Origin: an uncultured Bacillota bacterium
GTDB lineage: Bacteria; Bacillota; Limnochordia; Limnochordales; ZCTH02-B6
DNA length: 32,941 nt
Reading direction: 5' to 3'
NCBI GenBank assembly: GCA_937916565.1
Contig: CALFSR010000167.1
Span: forward strand, 1 to 32,941
Positions 8,572 to 17,211 of the stretch are shown piece after piece (positions within the stretch are counted from its first letter, which is position 1; the number at the start of each line of letters is the position of its first letter). The translations under genes and the position numbers were made by a program. The notes under the pieces are model-generated. The model had not been told where the DNA came from, did not search any database, and worked only from the letters and a program-made list of their open reading frames with translations.

Positions 8572-9552
8572 TTACTCGCCCGGCCAGACACCCGCTTCCT
8601 TGTAATAGCGGACGGCGCCCGGATGATACGCGGCCACCTGGGAGGTCGGCGCCGACTCCAGCGTGAACTGGGCCGCCGCGGGGTGCACGGCCTCCAGCTC
8701 ATGCTTGAACTCAAAGATGGCCTTGGTGATCTGGTACGCGAGCTCCTCGCTCATGTCCGCATGCACCATGAGGAGGTTGGGCACGCCGACCGTGGGCGTG
8801 TCCTCCTTGACGTCGCCCGAGTACCATCCGGCCTCAAACACGGATACCGAATAAAACGGCCCGTGCTCCTCGAGCAGCTTGGGCACGATGTCGCCCATGG
8901 GCACGATGTAGATGTCAAACCGCGGCGAGTTGGCGATGTCGCTCACGGCACCGGTCGGATAGCCGCCGGACCAGAAGAAAGCGTCGATGCGGCCGTCCCG
9001 CAGCGCGTCGGCCGACTCGGCCGCGCCCAGAAGCTCCCGGCGCACGTCCCGGTCAGGATCGAGGCCGTACGCCTGCAGGATGCGAAGCGCCGTCACCTCG
9101 GTGCCGCTGCCGGGCGACCCGGTGGAAACCCGCTTGCCCCGCAGGTCGGCCACGCTGGTGATCCCGGATCCGGCAGCGGTCACCAGGTGGTTGAAGTTCG
9201 GATAGATGGCCGCGAGCGTCCGCAACGGCAGCGGCCCGGTGGCCGCGAAAGGCCCTTCGCCCCGCACCGCGAGGTACGCCGTGTCGGCCAGCGTAAAGGC
9301 GATGTCAGCCTCCTTGGAGTCGATGAGCAGCAGGTTGTCGACGGAAGCGGACGTCACTTCCGCGACCGCATTGACGTTGGGCACGCGCCGGGTCAACAGT
9401 TCCGCCAAGGCGCCGCCAAGGACGTAGTACACTCCGCCCGTGCCGCCGGTGACGACGCTCAGCTGCCGCACTTGCGCCCCTGCGATGGAACCAAACAGCA
9501 ACGTGATCCCCAGGATGAGCGCGATCATTGACGCCCACCGAACCGTCCGCAA
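8572..9552 (-). CDS. TAXI-family TRAP transporter solute-binding protein
   Basis: The product is an exported receptor of about 326 residues. A basic N-terminus plus hydrophobic core (SMIALILGITLLFGSIAGA) forms a signal peptide. The mature part opens with LSVVTGGTGGVYYVLGGALA, the TAXI hallmark, and has GKRVSTGSPGSGTEVTALRI around residue 135-155. TAXI receptors hand ligands (reported examples include glutamate and other carboxylates) to the TRAP permease encoded downstream. The chosen start is TTG 9552, with GAGGTG 6 nt upstream. This gives a proper signal peptide and the usual family length; a longer reading from 9624 would place 24 extra hydrophilic residues before it. It is first in the receptor-DUF1850-permease operon. 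Confidence 0.93.
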   Translation of the reverse strand: MRTVRWASMIALILGITLLFGSIAGAQVRQLSVVTGGTGGVYYVLGGALAELLTRRVPNVNAVAEVTSASVDNLLLIDSKEADIAFTLADTAYLAVRGEGPFAATGPLPLRTLAAIYPNFNHLVTAAGSGITSVADLRGKRVSTGSPGSGTEVTALRILQAYGLDPDRDVRRELLGAAESADALRDGRIDAFFWSGGYPTGAVSDIANSPRFDIYIVPMGDIVPKLLEEHGPFYSVSVFEAGWYSGDVKEDTPTVGVPNLLMVHADMSEELAYQITKAIFEFKHELEAVHPAAAQFTLESAPTSQVAAYHPGAVRYYKEAGVWPGE

Positions 9553-9589
9553 CCTTTCCACCTCGTTTCTCAAAATTTGCTGCTTGTAG

Positions 9590-9635
9590 ACCCCGGCCCG
9601 GCGGGTCCCATCCGGAGCACCCACCGCGCCGGGGT
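9590..9635 (-). other. Long stem-loop in the leader of the TAXI receptor gene
   Basis: ACCCCGG (9590-9596) pairs with CCGGGGT (9629-9635). Inside it GGGT (9603-9606) pairs with ACCC (9619-9622), and TCCGGA lies at the tip. The structure sits about 40 nt before the TTG start of the receptor gene. It may be an attenuator, an mRNA-stabilising hairpin or part of a leader RNA. I match it to no riboswitch class, and it has no U-tract. Confidence 0.35.
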
Positions 9636-9888
9636 TCGCTTTTGACCGATGGTTCTATACAAACAGGACCAAATCCTTCCTGAAGGAGCCTTTGCACAGT
9701 GGCAGACATTTCCGTCGGCCTTCCGCGCGGCGGCACCCACGCGGCTCCGGGCAGCACCCGGCGGTTCTCAACGACACCCGGCGTCCGCCTGCGTCTCCCC
9801 GCGGCAACCCCCGTTGCTCTCGTTGTTCCCTCTTGAACGGCTGCAGAGGCCTTGTTACAGTGATCGCGGAGACGGAGGCTGCACGACC
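9636..9888. other. Divergent intergenic region before the ArsB-like permease
   Basis: This stretch lies between the leaders of the divergent TAXI and ArsB-like genes. A reading frame in the permease frame is open across it from an ATG at 9649. Its translation (Pro/Arg-rich, no conserved motif) does not look like protein and would add about 80 residues before the first membrane segment. A small dyad TCCTTC-CT-GAAGGA is at 9674-9687. I see no RNA gene. Confidence 0.4.
9833..9860 (+). promoter_or_regulatory. Candidate sigma-70-type promoter for the ArsB-like permease
   Basis: TTGAAC (9833-9838) and TTACAG (9855-9860) are separated by 16 bp and lie just before the GGAGG at 9874-9878. The -10 box is weak. 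Its placement would give a short leader and agrees with a start near 9889. Confidence 0.28.
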
Positions 9889-11193
9889 CTGATCATCCCC
9901 CTGCTGATATTTATCGCAACGCTCATTCTCGTCCTCTGGCGGCCGCGGGGCATGCGCGAGGCGTGGTTCGCCGCGGCCGGGGCCATCGCTATGCTCCTGA
10001 TCGGCGCCGTGGACGGCGGCGACGTCCGGAACCTCGCGGTTGAAACCGCGCCCGTTCTGGTCTTCCTTGCCGGTATGCTGGTGGTAGGCTTCGTGGCCGA
10101 CCAGGCGGGGGTGTTTCTATGGCTTGCCCGGCACACCGCGCGCTTAAGCCGCGGCAACGGCCGGCTGCTCTTCGCCGGGCTGTACGCGGTCGGGGTGCTG
10201 GTCACCATCTGGTTTTCGCTCGACACGACCGCGGTCATCCTGGCACCCATCGTCTACAGCCTCGTCAAGGTGCTCGGCTTGCCGCCGCTGCCCTTTGTCC
10301 TCGCCACCACGTACGTGGCCAACACGGCGTCGCTGCTTTTGCCCGTCAGCAACTTGACCAACCTCATCGTCTGGAACCGGTTCCACATCCCGTTCTGGCA
10401 CTTCGCAGCCGTCATGGCCGTACCCGCCTTGGCGGCCATCGCCGTCAACCTGCTGCTCTTCCTCTGGCTGTTCCGGCGGGACATCCCGGCCCGTTTCCCC
10501 GTGAACGTGCTGGCGCACCCGGCCGCCGAAACGGCGGCGGGCTCCGATCCGGCAGGCAGGGCGACCGCCCAGCGCCGGCTGACCGAGTGCCTTGTCATTC
10601 TAGGGCTGCTGTTGACCGGCATCGCGGCAGCGCCGTTCTTTGGCTGGGAGCTTTGGGAGGTGGCGCTGGCTGGCGCCCTGGCGCTGACGGTGCATGGCGC
10701 CGTCCGGGGCTACGTGCGTCTCAGGGAGCTGGCCGGCGGGATCTCATGGGACCTGATGCCCTTCGTCTTTTCCCTGTTCCTGGTGTTGCGGGGCGTCGGG
10801 AACTCGGGGCTCTCCGAAGTCTTCTCTTCGGTGTTGGCCCGCGGAGGAGCCACGGGCTCTTTTGGCGGCCTACTGGTCATCGCCGCGACCACTGCCCTCG
10901 GTGCCAACCTCATCAATAACCTGCCCATGGTGCTGGTGGCCGCCGACAGCCTGACGGCGCCGGTGGCCAACGGTCAAGTCGGCATGGCCAGCGTCTATGC
11001 CGCGCTCCTGGGCACCAACTTGGGCCCCAATCTCACCGTGATCGGGTCCCTCGCGACCATGCTCGCCCTCTCCATCGTCGGCAGCAAGGGTATGCGCGTT
11101 TCCGGCGTACAGTACCTCAAGATCGGCGCCGTGACGGTGCCGCTGTTGCTCCTCGGGTCAGTGCTGGGGCTGTGGCTCGCCCTGCAAGGGTAA
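9889..11193 (+). CDS. ArsB/NhaD-type (SLC13-like) permease
   Basis: The product has about 434 residues and some 11-12 membrane segments. The region VTIWFSLDTTAVILAPIV and the stretch YVANTASLLLPVSNLTNLIV match the two conserved half-repeats of the ArsB/NhaD ion-transporter superfamily. A second copy-like motif, ALGANLINNLPMVLVAADSL, is in the C-terminal half. Members export arsenite or exchange Na+/H+ or carboxylates. No arsR, arsC or arsA lies nearby, so arsenic export is only one option. The start is unclear. GGAGG at 9874-9878 is followed 10 nt later by CTG 9889, which gives the family length. No in-frame ATG or GTG lies between 9652 and 9889, although TTG codons lie upstream (about 9814-9823). 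Confidence 0.85.
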   Translation: MIIPLLIFIATLILVLWRPRGMREAWFAAAGAIAMLLIGAVDGGDVRNLAVETAPVLVFLAGMLVVGFVADQAGVFLWLARHTARLSRGNGRLLFAGLYAVGVLVTIWFSLDTTAVILAPIVYSLVKVLGLPPLPFVLATTYVANTASLLLPVSNLTNLIVWNRFHIPFWHFAAVMAVPALAAIAVNLLLFLWLFRRDIPARFPVNVLAHPAAETAAGSDPAGRATAQRRLTECLVILGLLLTGIAAAPFFGWELWEVALAGALALTVHGAVRGYVRLRELAGGISWDLMPFVFSLFLVLRGVGNSGLSEVFSSVLARGGATGSFGGLLVIAATTALGANLINNLPMVLVAADSLTAPVANGQVGMASVYAALLGTNLGPNLTVIGSLATMLALSIVGSKGMRVSGVQYLKIGAVTVPLLLLGSVLGLWLALQG

Positions 11194-11218
11194 TGAAATC
11201 CGACCCGACAGCGGCTGC

Positions 11219-12223
11219 TCAGCGGCGGTGGGCTGCCGCTCCGCAGCTCTCCCTCACCACCAGACGGTGGGGCAGCACGATACTCTCAGGGCTCTTTGCC
11301 TTGCCCGCGACCTGGTCCAAGAGCAGGCGGGCCGCCCGCCGGCCAATCTCGTACATCGGCTGGGCGACGGTGGTCAGCGCCGGCCGGTGAAAGGCGGCAA
11401 AGCGGATATCGTCAAAGCCGACGACGGCCACATCGCCGGGCACCTGCTTACCCATGGCATACGCCTCTTTGATGAACCCGATGGCCATCTCATCGTTGGC
11501 GCAAAAGACAGCGGTCGGCGGATGGTCCAGGCTCAAGAGGCGGCGGGCGGCGTCGACGCCGCTCTCGAGGTAAAAGGTGCCGGTAGCGATCAGTTCCTCC
11601 TCAAACGGCAGTCCTGCCTGCTGCAGCGCCAGCGTGTAGCCGCGCAGCCGGTCGCGGCAAAGGACGACGTCCGGCGGGCCGTTGACGTAGCCGATGCGCT
11701 TATGCCCGAGCTGGATAAGGTGCCGCGTCGCGTCCATAGCCGCGGCCACGTTGTCGATGGACACTTGCGACACCGCGCCCTCGATGTATTCGCACGCCAG
11801 CACCACCGGCACCCGCTCGGCCGTGGTAAGGATATGGGGACTGCTCACCCGGGCCGTCAAGAAGATGGCACCGTCGGCACCCCGCCGCCCGATAATCTTG
11901 GTGTACTCGAGCTCCCGCTCGAGGTCGTTGTCGGTGTTGCACAACAACACCGAGAACCCTTCCTCGTGGGCCACATCCTCAATACCCCGGACGATGAAGG
12001 AAAAGAACGGGTTGTTGATGTCGGGCAGCACGACAATGATGGTGGCTGTCCGCTGAATCCGCAGGTTTCTCGCGGACACGTTGGGCTCGTATCCCAGCTT
12101 CTTCACCGCCGCCGCCACCCGGCGCCGTGTTTCTGGTTTCCCAGCTTCGGGGTCGTTGAGAATCCGGGACACCGTTGCCGTCGAAACCCCCGCCAGGCGG
12201 GCGACGTCCTTCATCGTGACCAA
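11219..12223 (-). CDS. LacI-family transcriptional regulator
   Basis: The product is a 334-residue repressor. The helix-turn-helix is at residues about 5-24 (KDVARLAGVSTATVSRILND), followed by the hinge region GYEPNVSARNLR. A periplasmic-binding-protein-like effector domain follows, with TATIIVVLPDINNPFF and a C-terminal VAVVGFDDIRFAAF. Such proteins bind palindromic operators and release them on binding a sugar. Start TTG 12223 has GGAG about 10 nt upstream; ATG 12214 is an alternative. It lies immediately downstream of the sugar ABC operon, behind a terminator, so it is the likely local regulator of that operon and the divergent oxidoreductase operon. Confidence 0.93.
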   Translation of the reverse strand: MVTMKDVARLAGVSTATVSRILNDPEAGKPETRRRVAAAVKKLGYEPNVSARNLRIQRTATIIVVLPDINNPFFSFIVRGIEDVAHEEGFSVLLCNTDNDLERELEYTKIIGRRGADGAIFLTARVSSPHILTTAERVPVVLACEYIEGAVSQVSIDNVAAAMDATRHLIQLGHKRIGYVNGPPDVVLCRDRLRGYTLALQQAGLPFEEELIATGTFYLESGVDAARRLLSLDHPPTAVFCANDEMAIGFIKEAYAMGKQVPGDVAVVGFDDIRFAAFHRPALTTVAQPMYEIGRRAARLLLDQVAGKAKSPESIVLPHRLVVRESCGAAAHRR

Positions 12224-12253
12224 GGCGCATCAACTCCGCATCTGAACCTGCAG

Positions 12254-12291
12254 TGTATCAAACAAGTATACAAAAAAGAGAGAGCGCTCAA
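12254..12291 (-). promoter_or_regulatory. Candidate promoter and dyads upstream of the LacI-family gene
   Basis: On the minus strand TTGAGC (plus 12286-12291) and TATACT (plus 12265-12270) are 15 bp apart, a short but possible promoter. Two dyads overlap it: GAGCGCTC (12282-12289), with the central CpG typical of LacI-family operators, and TGTAT-N9-ATACA (12254-12272). Autoregulation is a reasonable inference; neither dyad matches the AATCGATT sites near 18100. Confidence 0.33.
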
Positions 12292-12317
12292 GAAGGAGGG
12301 GGCCGTGGCGGCCCCCT
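12288..12317 (-). terminator. Rho-independent terminator after the sugar-binding protein gene
   Basis: On the minus strand AGGGGGCCG-CCA-CGGCCCCCT forms a perfect 9-bp GC-rich stem (12297-12317), followed by CCTTCTTGAG. It lies 40 bp after the binding-protein stop and before the LacI promoter region, so it would end the ABC operon and separate LacI expression. The tail is T-rich rather than a pure T run. Confidence 0.65.
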
Positions 12318-12357
12318 GCCTCACCTTTGCCCTTCGGAACGGATACCGGGTGTGGTC

Positions 12358-13506
12358 TTACCGGCCGCCCCAGCGCTGCGGATAGCCCGGCAAGTCCTCG
12401 CAGCCGCACAAGGCATAATGTTGCGGCGGCATGTTGTACTGCAAGTATTGGGCCAGTGTTTCGTTGGTGATGGTCGGCTGCGGGAGCTTCCACTCAGGCC
12501 CGGGAATGGGCTGGCCCGACAGCACCATGACAGCCGCCTCGACGGCGGTGCGCCACTGGAAGGTGGGATACGTTGGTGCGATACCCGTCAGGCCCTCCTC
12601 ATACCACTTCACCAGCACGTCCTGCTGATCCTCGCCGGTAAAAATCGGAATCTCGTAACCGAGATCCTCGAAGGCTTCCAGCACGGCGACGGTGGTGGCG
12701 CCGGCGTCCATCCACACCGCGTCGATCTGCCCGTAGCGCAACAGGTAGTCGGTCACGATGGACTTCGCCACAGCCCGGTCGTCGTTGGTGAACTCCACGC
12801 CGATGATGTCCAGGTTCGTCTCGGCAAAGATCCGCTCAGCAGCCGCCCAGCGGGTCTCAAGCACGTCTACGCCGGGCGAAATGCGCAGCGCCAGCACCTT
12901 GCCGCCATTGGGCAGCTGCTCAGCGATGAAGCGGGCCCCCTGAGCGCCGAAGGCGTAGCCGCCGATGGGGCTGATGAAGGTAATCGGTGCGCGGGTGTTG
13001 ACGCCCCGGTCAAAGACGATGACCGGCAGCTGCTGGGCGGCGCGCTCCACGGCAGGCGTCAGGGCTGCGGTGGTCATGGGCGACACGATGAGCAGGTCAC
13101 ACTCGCCGCTGGCCACCAAGTCCGCGATGTCAGCGATCTGCTTTTCGTCGCGGCCTTCCGCGTCCAGCACGATGAACTCCTTGATCAGAGGATTGGCCTC
13201 CACCGCGGCCTGCATGGTGGTGAACCCGACCACACGCCACGGGTTGAACAGGCCCGCGTTGGAGAAGCAGATGGTCCACGGCGGATCCTTCTTATACTTC
13301 GACGTGTCCACCCAAGTGGGATCCAAGGCCTGCAACCACGGCTTGTCGGGCGGGCCGACCGGTTCCATCTCGAGCAAGGCCATCTGGCGGGCGAACTCAT
13401 CGGGGTCCCAGAACTCCGAAACCCGTTGCGCCACACCTGCCTGCGGCATAGCCGACAACAGCAATGCCGCGGCCAAGACCAAGGCGACCATCTCTTTGCG
13501 CTGCAT
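12358..13506 (-). CDS. Sugar ABC transporter substrate-binding protein
   Basis: The product has 382 residues, with a signal peptide at the N-terminus (VALVLAAALLLSAMPQAGVA). The mature part is a periplasmic-binding-protein type I fold: WTICFSNAGLFNPWRV, CDLLIVSPMTTAALTPAVE and VIVFDRGVNTRAPITFI. This is the RbsB/YtfQ-like group that delivers sugars to two-domain ATPase/permease systems. Start ATG 13504-13506 has AAAGGAGG about 9 nt upstream. A longer reading to 14586 is a shadow of the permease gene. It is the last gene of the ABC operon, 131 bp after the second permease. The gap could allow separate higher expression, but I see no clear promoter in it. C-terminal cysteines (CGCED) are unusual. 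Substrate unknown. Confidence 0.93.
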   Translation of the reverse strand: MQRKEMVALVLAAALLLSAMPQAGVAQRVSEFWDPDEFARQMALLEMEPVGPPDKPWLQALDPTWVDTSKYKKDPPWTICFSNAGLFNPWRVVGFTTMQAAVEANPLIKEFIVLDAEGRDEKQIADIADLVASGECDLLIVSPMTTAALTPAVERAAQQLPVIVFDRGVNTRAPITFISPIGGYAFGAQGARFIAEQLPNGGKVLALRISPGVDVLETRWAAAERIFAETNLDIIGVEFTNDDRAVAKSIVTDYLLRYGQIDAVWMDAGATTVAVLEAFEDLGYEIPIFTGEDQQDVLVKWYEEGLTGIAPTYPTFQWRTAVEAAVMVLSGQPIPGPEWKLPQPTITNETLAQYLQYNMPPQHYALCGCEDLPGYPQRWGGR

Positions 13507-13637
13507 CCGCGGGTTCCTCCTTTCGGTCCTCTTGACGACTCCGACGCCTCCAGTACTGATGGCCTCTGCCGCCGTCACATCCCCCCTTTCCCGTGGTCTG
13601 GCTTGTATCGCTCCAGTGGCAGGCGGCGGCTGTCCGA

Positions 13638-14645
13638 TCAGCTCCGCCGCTCCCGCCATGCGGTGTAGGCCACCGCCCCGATGATGATGACCCCCTGCAG
13701 CCCGTCCCGGAGGGGCTTGGGCCAGCCCAAGAGATTCAGCAGCGTAAACAGCGCCTGCAAGGTCAGTGCCCCGGCGATGGCGCCAGGCATCGTGCCACGG
13801 CCGCCTAAGAGTTTGGCTCCGCCTAACACCGCCGCCGAAATGGCACCCAACTCCTGCCCGTCTCCCACGTTGGTGGAAACGCCGGAGAAGCCACCCAACA
13901 GGATCCCAGCGATCACGGCAGACGTGGCCGACGCCACGAAGGCCAAGATGCGCACCTTTGCCGTGGGAACGCCCGAAAGGCGCGCCGCCCGCGGGTTGTC
14001 GCCGAGCGCGATCAACTGCTTGCCCCACCCCGTGCGGTGCAGGAGGTATGTGGCCACCACCGCCACGACGAGCAAGATGATGACCGCATACGGCACCTCG
14101 TCCAAGAGCGGGACACCGCTCAGACGGTTGCGCCCAAACACGCGGAAGTTGTTGGGCAAGGCGCCCCTGGGCGCGCCCCCGGTCCAAAGCAGCGCAAATC
14201 CCTTCAGGGTGACGAGCATTCCCAACGTGGTGATGAACGACGGGACCTTGAGCCAACTGGTGACAGCGCCATTGAAGACACCCACGGCGATGCCGATGAG
14301 GAACATCACCGCGATCACCCACGGGGTATTGGCCGGATCGCCGCCGATGAGCATGGAGCTCCCCAGCACCACCAAGGTGATCAGGGACCCCACCGACAGG
14401 TCGAAGCCGCCCGAGACGATGACAAAGAGCTGGCCCGCTGCGAGGATCGCAGCCGGGGCAGCCCGCATCAGAAACGACATGATCCCAGGCACCGTGGCAA
14501 ACCGCGGGTTGAGAAAGCTGATCCAGACGCAGATGACCAAGAGCACCACGAAGATGGGCGGCACGCGCCGCAGCGTCTCCCACCACCGCCGGCCAGCGGC
14601 GCTTGGAGAAGGCTTTTGCACTGTTGCCGGTCGCTCGTCCGTCAT
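13638..14645 (-). CDS. Sugar ABC transporter permease (RbsC-like), subunit 2
   Basis: The product is a 335-residue membrane protein of the BPD_transp_2 (RbsC/XylH/YjfF) type with about 8-10 membrane segments. The conserved GGFDLSVGSLITL lies near residue 80-92. LGGAKLLGGRGTMPGAIAGA near 275-294 is the ATPase-contact region. The long hydrophilic N-terminus (about 30 residues) is cytoplasmic. It lies 23 bp after the first permease gene. Two different permease genes in one operon imply a heterodimeric channel, as in the E. coli YtfT-YjfF galactofuranose system. Confidence 0.93.
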   Translation of the reverse strand: MTDERPATVQKPSPSAAGRRWWETLRRVPPIFVVLLVICVWISFLNPRFATVPGIMSFLMRAAPAAILAAGQLFVIVSGGFDLSVGSLITLVVLGSSMLIGGDPANTPWVIAVMFLIGIAVGVFNGAVTSWLKVPSFITTLGMLVTLKGFALLWTGGAPRGALPNNFRVFGRNRLSGVPLLDEVPYAVIILLVVAVVATYLLHRTGWGKQLIALGDNPRAARLSGVPTAKVRILAFVASATSAVIAGILLGGFSGVSTNVGDGQELGAISAAVLGGAKLLGGRGTMPGAIAGALTLQALFTLLNLLGWPKPLRDGLQGVIIIGAVAYTAWRERRS

Positions 14646-14668
14646 CGGGTCAATCGCCCCTCGCCCCG

Positions 14669-15643
14669 TCAGCCGACTTCCTCTTTCGACCTGAAGGAAT
14701 AGCTGGCCACGGCGGCAATGATGATGAAGCCGCGGAAGACCTGCTTAAGAAAGGCGCCAGTGCCCAACTGGTTGAACATCGCGTCCATGATGCTGAATAT
14801 AAGCACGCCCGCCAGCGTGCCCAGCACCCCGCCCCGCCCGCCAGCCAGCGCCGTTCCGCCCACAACGACTGCCGCGATGGACTCCAGGTCGTACACGCCG
14901 TCCTGGCCGACCCATGGCGCTCCCGCACCCAGGCGGGCGGCGATGAAAAGGCCGGTCAACACCGCGCTGAAGCTCGTGATGACGTGGGCCACGATCAACA
15001 CCCGGTCCGTGCGCAGCCCGGAGAGGCGCGCCACCTCGGCGTTGCCTCCTACCGCATACAGGTGAGCGCCAAAACGCGTACGGTGCATCACCAAGGCGCC
15101 CAATGCGACCACCACCGCCAGCATCACAACCGGGATGGGCACGGGGCCCCACGTGCCGTAGGCCAGCACCTCAAACTCCGGCGCCACCGCCCCGGCAAAG
15201 TTCTGGAAACTGGTGCTCAAGAGGCCCTGCATAAACAGCCCCGTCCCCAGCGTCGCGATGAGGGAGTTGACCCGCAGCTTGGTGATGATCAGCCCATTCA
15301 GAAGGCCAACACCGAGGCCGATGGCCACAACCACCGCGATCGCCCGGGCAATGTTGGCCGGGTCTCCCTGCATGATAAAGGAGGTCATCACGGCGGTAAC
15401 ACTGATCAGGTGGGCAACGGACAAGTCGATTGAACCACCCAGAATTGCGAAGCTCTGGCCGACCGCCACCATGCCCAGCGCCACAGAACGGACGAAGATG
15501 TTGGTGATGTTGGCTGCGGTGAGAAACTGCCCGCGCCCAAACAGGGAGACCAGCACCCAGGCGCCGACGAAGGCACCGGCCAGGAACAAGAACGCAGGCG
15601 GCAGCCCGGCCCGCTTCGGTTTCCGGTTGACCGGCGCGCTCAT
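14669..15643 (-). CDS. Sugar ABC transporter permease (RbsC-like), subunit 1
   Basis: The product is a 324-residue multi-pass permease homologous to its downstream neighbour. It has GGSIDLSVAHLISV near 80 (the usual LSVG is LSVA here) and VGGTALAGGRGGVLGTLAG near 270, the contact loop for the ATPase. The start ATG at 15643 overlaps the ATPase stop as ATGA, a classic translational coupling. The longer reading to 15739 is a shadow. It likely pairs with the second permease to form the channel. Confidence 0.93.
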   Translation of the reverse strand: MSAPVNRKPKRAGLPPAFLFLAGAFVGAWVLVSLFGRGQFLTAANITNIFVRSVALGMVAVGQSFAILGGSIDLSVAHLISVTAVMTSFIMQGDPANIARAIAVVVAIGLGVGLLNGLIITKLRVNSLIATLGTGLFMQGLLSTSFQNFAGAVAPEFEVLAYGTWGPVPIPVVMLAVVVALGALVMHRTRFGAHLYAVGGNAEVARLSGLRTDRVLIVAHVITSFSAVLTGLFIAARLGAGAPWVGQDGVYDLESIAAVVVGGTALAGGRGGVLGTLAGVLIFSIMDAMFNQLGTGAFLKQVFRGFIIIAAVASYSFRSKEEVG

Positions 15644-17181
15644 GTTGACCGCCTGCCTTCCCGCTGGCCCGTGGCCAGGGCCATAATCTCGGCTTCCGTA
15701 GCTCCCGCCGGCAGCTCGCCGTGAATGCGGCCATCCCACATGACCACGATCCTGTCGCTCATGCCGATGATCTCGGGCAACTCCGAACTAGCCATCAAGA
15801 TGGCTTTGCCGGACTGGGCCAGCGAGCGGATGAGGCGGTGGATACTGGCCTTGGCGTTGACGTCGATGCCGCGGGTAGGGTCGCTGAACAACAGGACGTC
15901 CGCATCCACTGCCAGCCACTTGGCCAAGACGACCTTTTGCTGGTTGCCGCCGCTTAGGTACTGCACTTCCTGGTCCAGGCCGGCCGCCCGTAAATCCACC
16001 TGGCCTGCGAGTTCCGCCACTGAGGGCGCGCCGTTCGCCTTGGCCAACAGCGGACGCAGCGCCCGGTGCACCAGCAAGATGTTGTCCCGCACGGGCTGCA
16101 GCAAGGCGAGTCCCTCTTCCTTGCGGTTTTCCGTCAAGAACCCGATGCGCAGCCGCACCGCGTCCAGGGGCGAGCGGATACGCACCTCCTGACCCCGCAG
16201 GCGCACCGTGCCGCGGGTGAAAGGCTGGATACCGAAGATGGCGCGCAGGAGTTCCGTGCGGCCAGACCCTTGCAAGCCCGCTACGCCCACGATCTCGCCC
16301 GCCCGAACCGTCAGGTTGATGTCGTCCAGAACGTCGTTGCCGCCGCCCTTGATCTCCAATAGGGGTGGACCGATGTCTTCCGGCCGGGCGTATTCGGGGT
16401 AATACGCATCAAGCGGCCGGCCGATCATCATGCGGATAAGATCGTCGGGCGTCACGTCGGCTGCGTCCACGGTGCCCACCTTGCGGCCGTCCTTGAGCAC
16501 CGTGATGCGGTCGGCCACCTCGAAAACTTCCTTGAAGCGGTGAGAGATGTACACGATGGCCAGCCCCTCGTCCCGCAGCTGGCGCACAAGACCCATGAGC
16601 AACTCCACTTCACGGTCCGTTAGCGCCGCCGTCGGCTCGTCCATGACGAGGACCTTGGACGAGAAGGAGAGCGCCTTGGCGATTTCCACCAGTTGCTGGC
16701 GGGCTACGGGCAAGTCTTTGACCAGCATGTCCGGCTCGATCCATTGATCGACGCCGAGCCGCGCCAACAGCTGAGCCGAGTCCCGGCGGAGGCGGGCATA
16801 GTCGACAAGCCCCCGGCGAATCGGCTCCCGCCCTAGAAAGATGTTTTCCGCCACGGTGCGGTACGGCAGCAGGTTGAACTCCTGATAGATGATGCTTATC
16901 CCTTGCTGTTGGGCTTCCCAAGGGTGGGAAAAGGAGATGGGTCGGCCGTCAAGGAGCAGGGTACCTTCGTCGGGGGCATAAACACCGCCAAGGATCTTCA
17001 TGAGCGTGGACTTGCCCGCGCCGTTTTCCCCGACCAGTGCGTGGACCTCGCCAGGCCGGACGTCAAAGGATACGCCGTCCAGCGCCACGACGCCCGGAAA
17101 CCGTTTCGTGATGCCCTGCATTTCGAGGATGGGCGGGCCGTCCCTCCGGCCCCGTTCCGCGCTGGAACCGTTAGCCTTCAT
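15640..17181 (-). CDS. Sugar ABC transporter ATP-binding protein (RbsA/MglA-like, two nucleotide-binding domains)
   Basis: The product has 513 residues and two ABC domains. Domain 1: Walker A GENGAGKST (about 52-60), a signature region LPVARQQLVEIAKAL and Walker B VLVMDEPTAALT. Domain 2: a degenerate Walker A region GLQGSGRTELLRAIF, signature YLSGGNQQKVVLAKW, and LLFSDPTRGIDV at the Walker B site. In domain 2 the usual Asp-Glu pair is Ser-Asp, so hydrolysis there is probably altered; related sugar ATPases show similar changes. It powers import through the two permeases encoded next. It lies 30 bp after the 3-epimerase gene, and its stop overlaps the first permease start. Start ATG 17181 has only a weak G-rich SD. 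Confidence 0.95.
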   Translation of the reverse strand: MKANGSSAERGRRDGPPILEMQGITKRFPGVVALDGVSFDVRPGEVHALVGENGAGKSTLMKILGGVYAPDEGTLLLDGRPISFSHPWEAQQQGISIIYQEFNLLPYRTVAENIFLGREPIRRGLVDYARLRRDSAQLLARLGVDQWIEPDMLVKDLPVARQQLVEIAKALSFSSKVLVMDEPTAALTDREVELLMGLVRQLRDEGLAIVYISHRFKEVFEVADRITVLKDGRKVGTVDAADVTPDDLIRMMIGRPLDAYYPEYARPEDIGPPLLEIKGGGNDVLDDINLTVRAGEIVGVAGLQGSGRTELLRAIFGIQPFTRGTVRLRGQEVRIRSPLDAVRLRIGFLTENRKEEGLALLQPVRDNILLVHRALRPLLAKANGAPSVAELAGQVDLRAAGLDQEVQYLSGGNQQKVVLAKWLAVDADVLLFSDPTRGIDVNAKASIHRLIRSLAQSGKAILMASSELPEIIGMSDRIVVMWDGRIHGELPAGATEAEIMALATGQREGRRST

Positions 17182-17211
17182 CGTCCCCGCCCCCGCCGGT
17201 GGGTTTCCCCT

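Noticed and set aside
9889..11193. Arsenic-resistance operon
   Set aside because: No arsR, arsC, arsA or arsenite methyltransferase lies next to the permease; superfamily membership alone is not enough.
13507..14586. Long open frame upstream of the sugar-binding protein, in frame with it
   Set aside because: It is a shadow of the second permease gene; the binding protein has its own SD and signal peptide at 13506.
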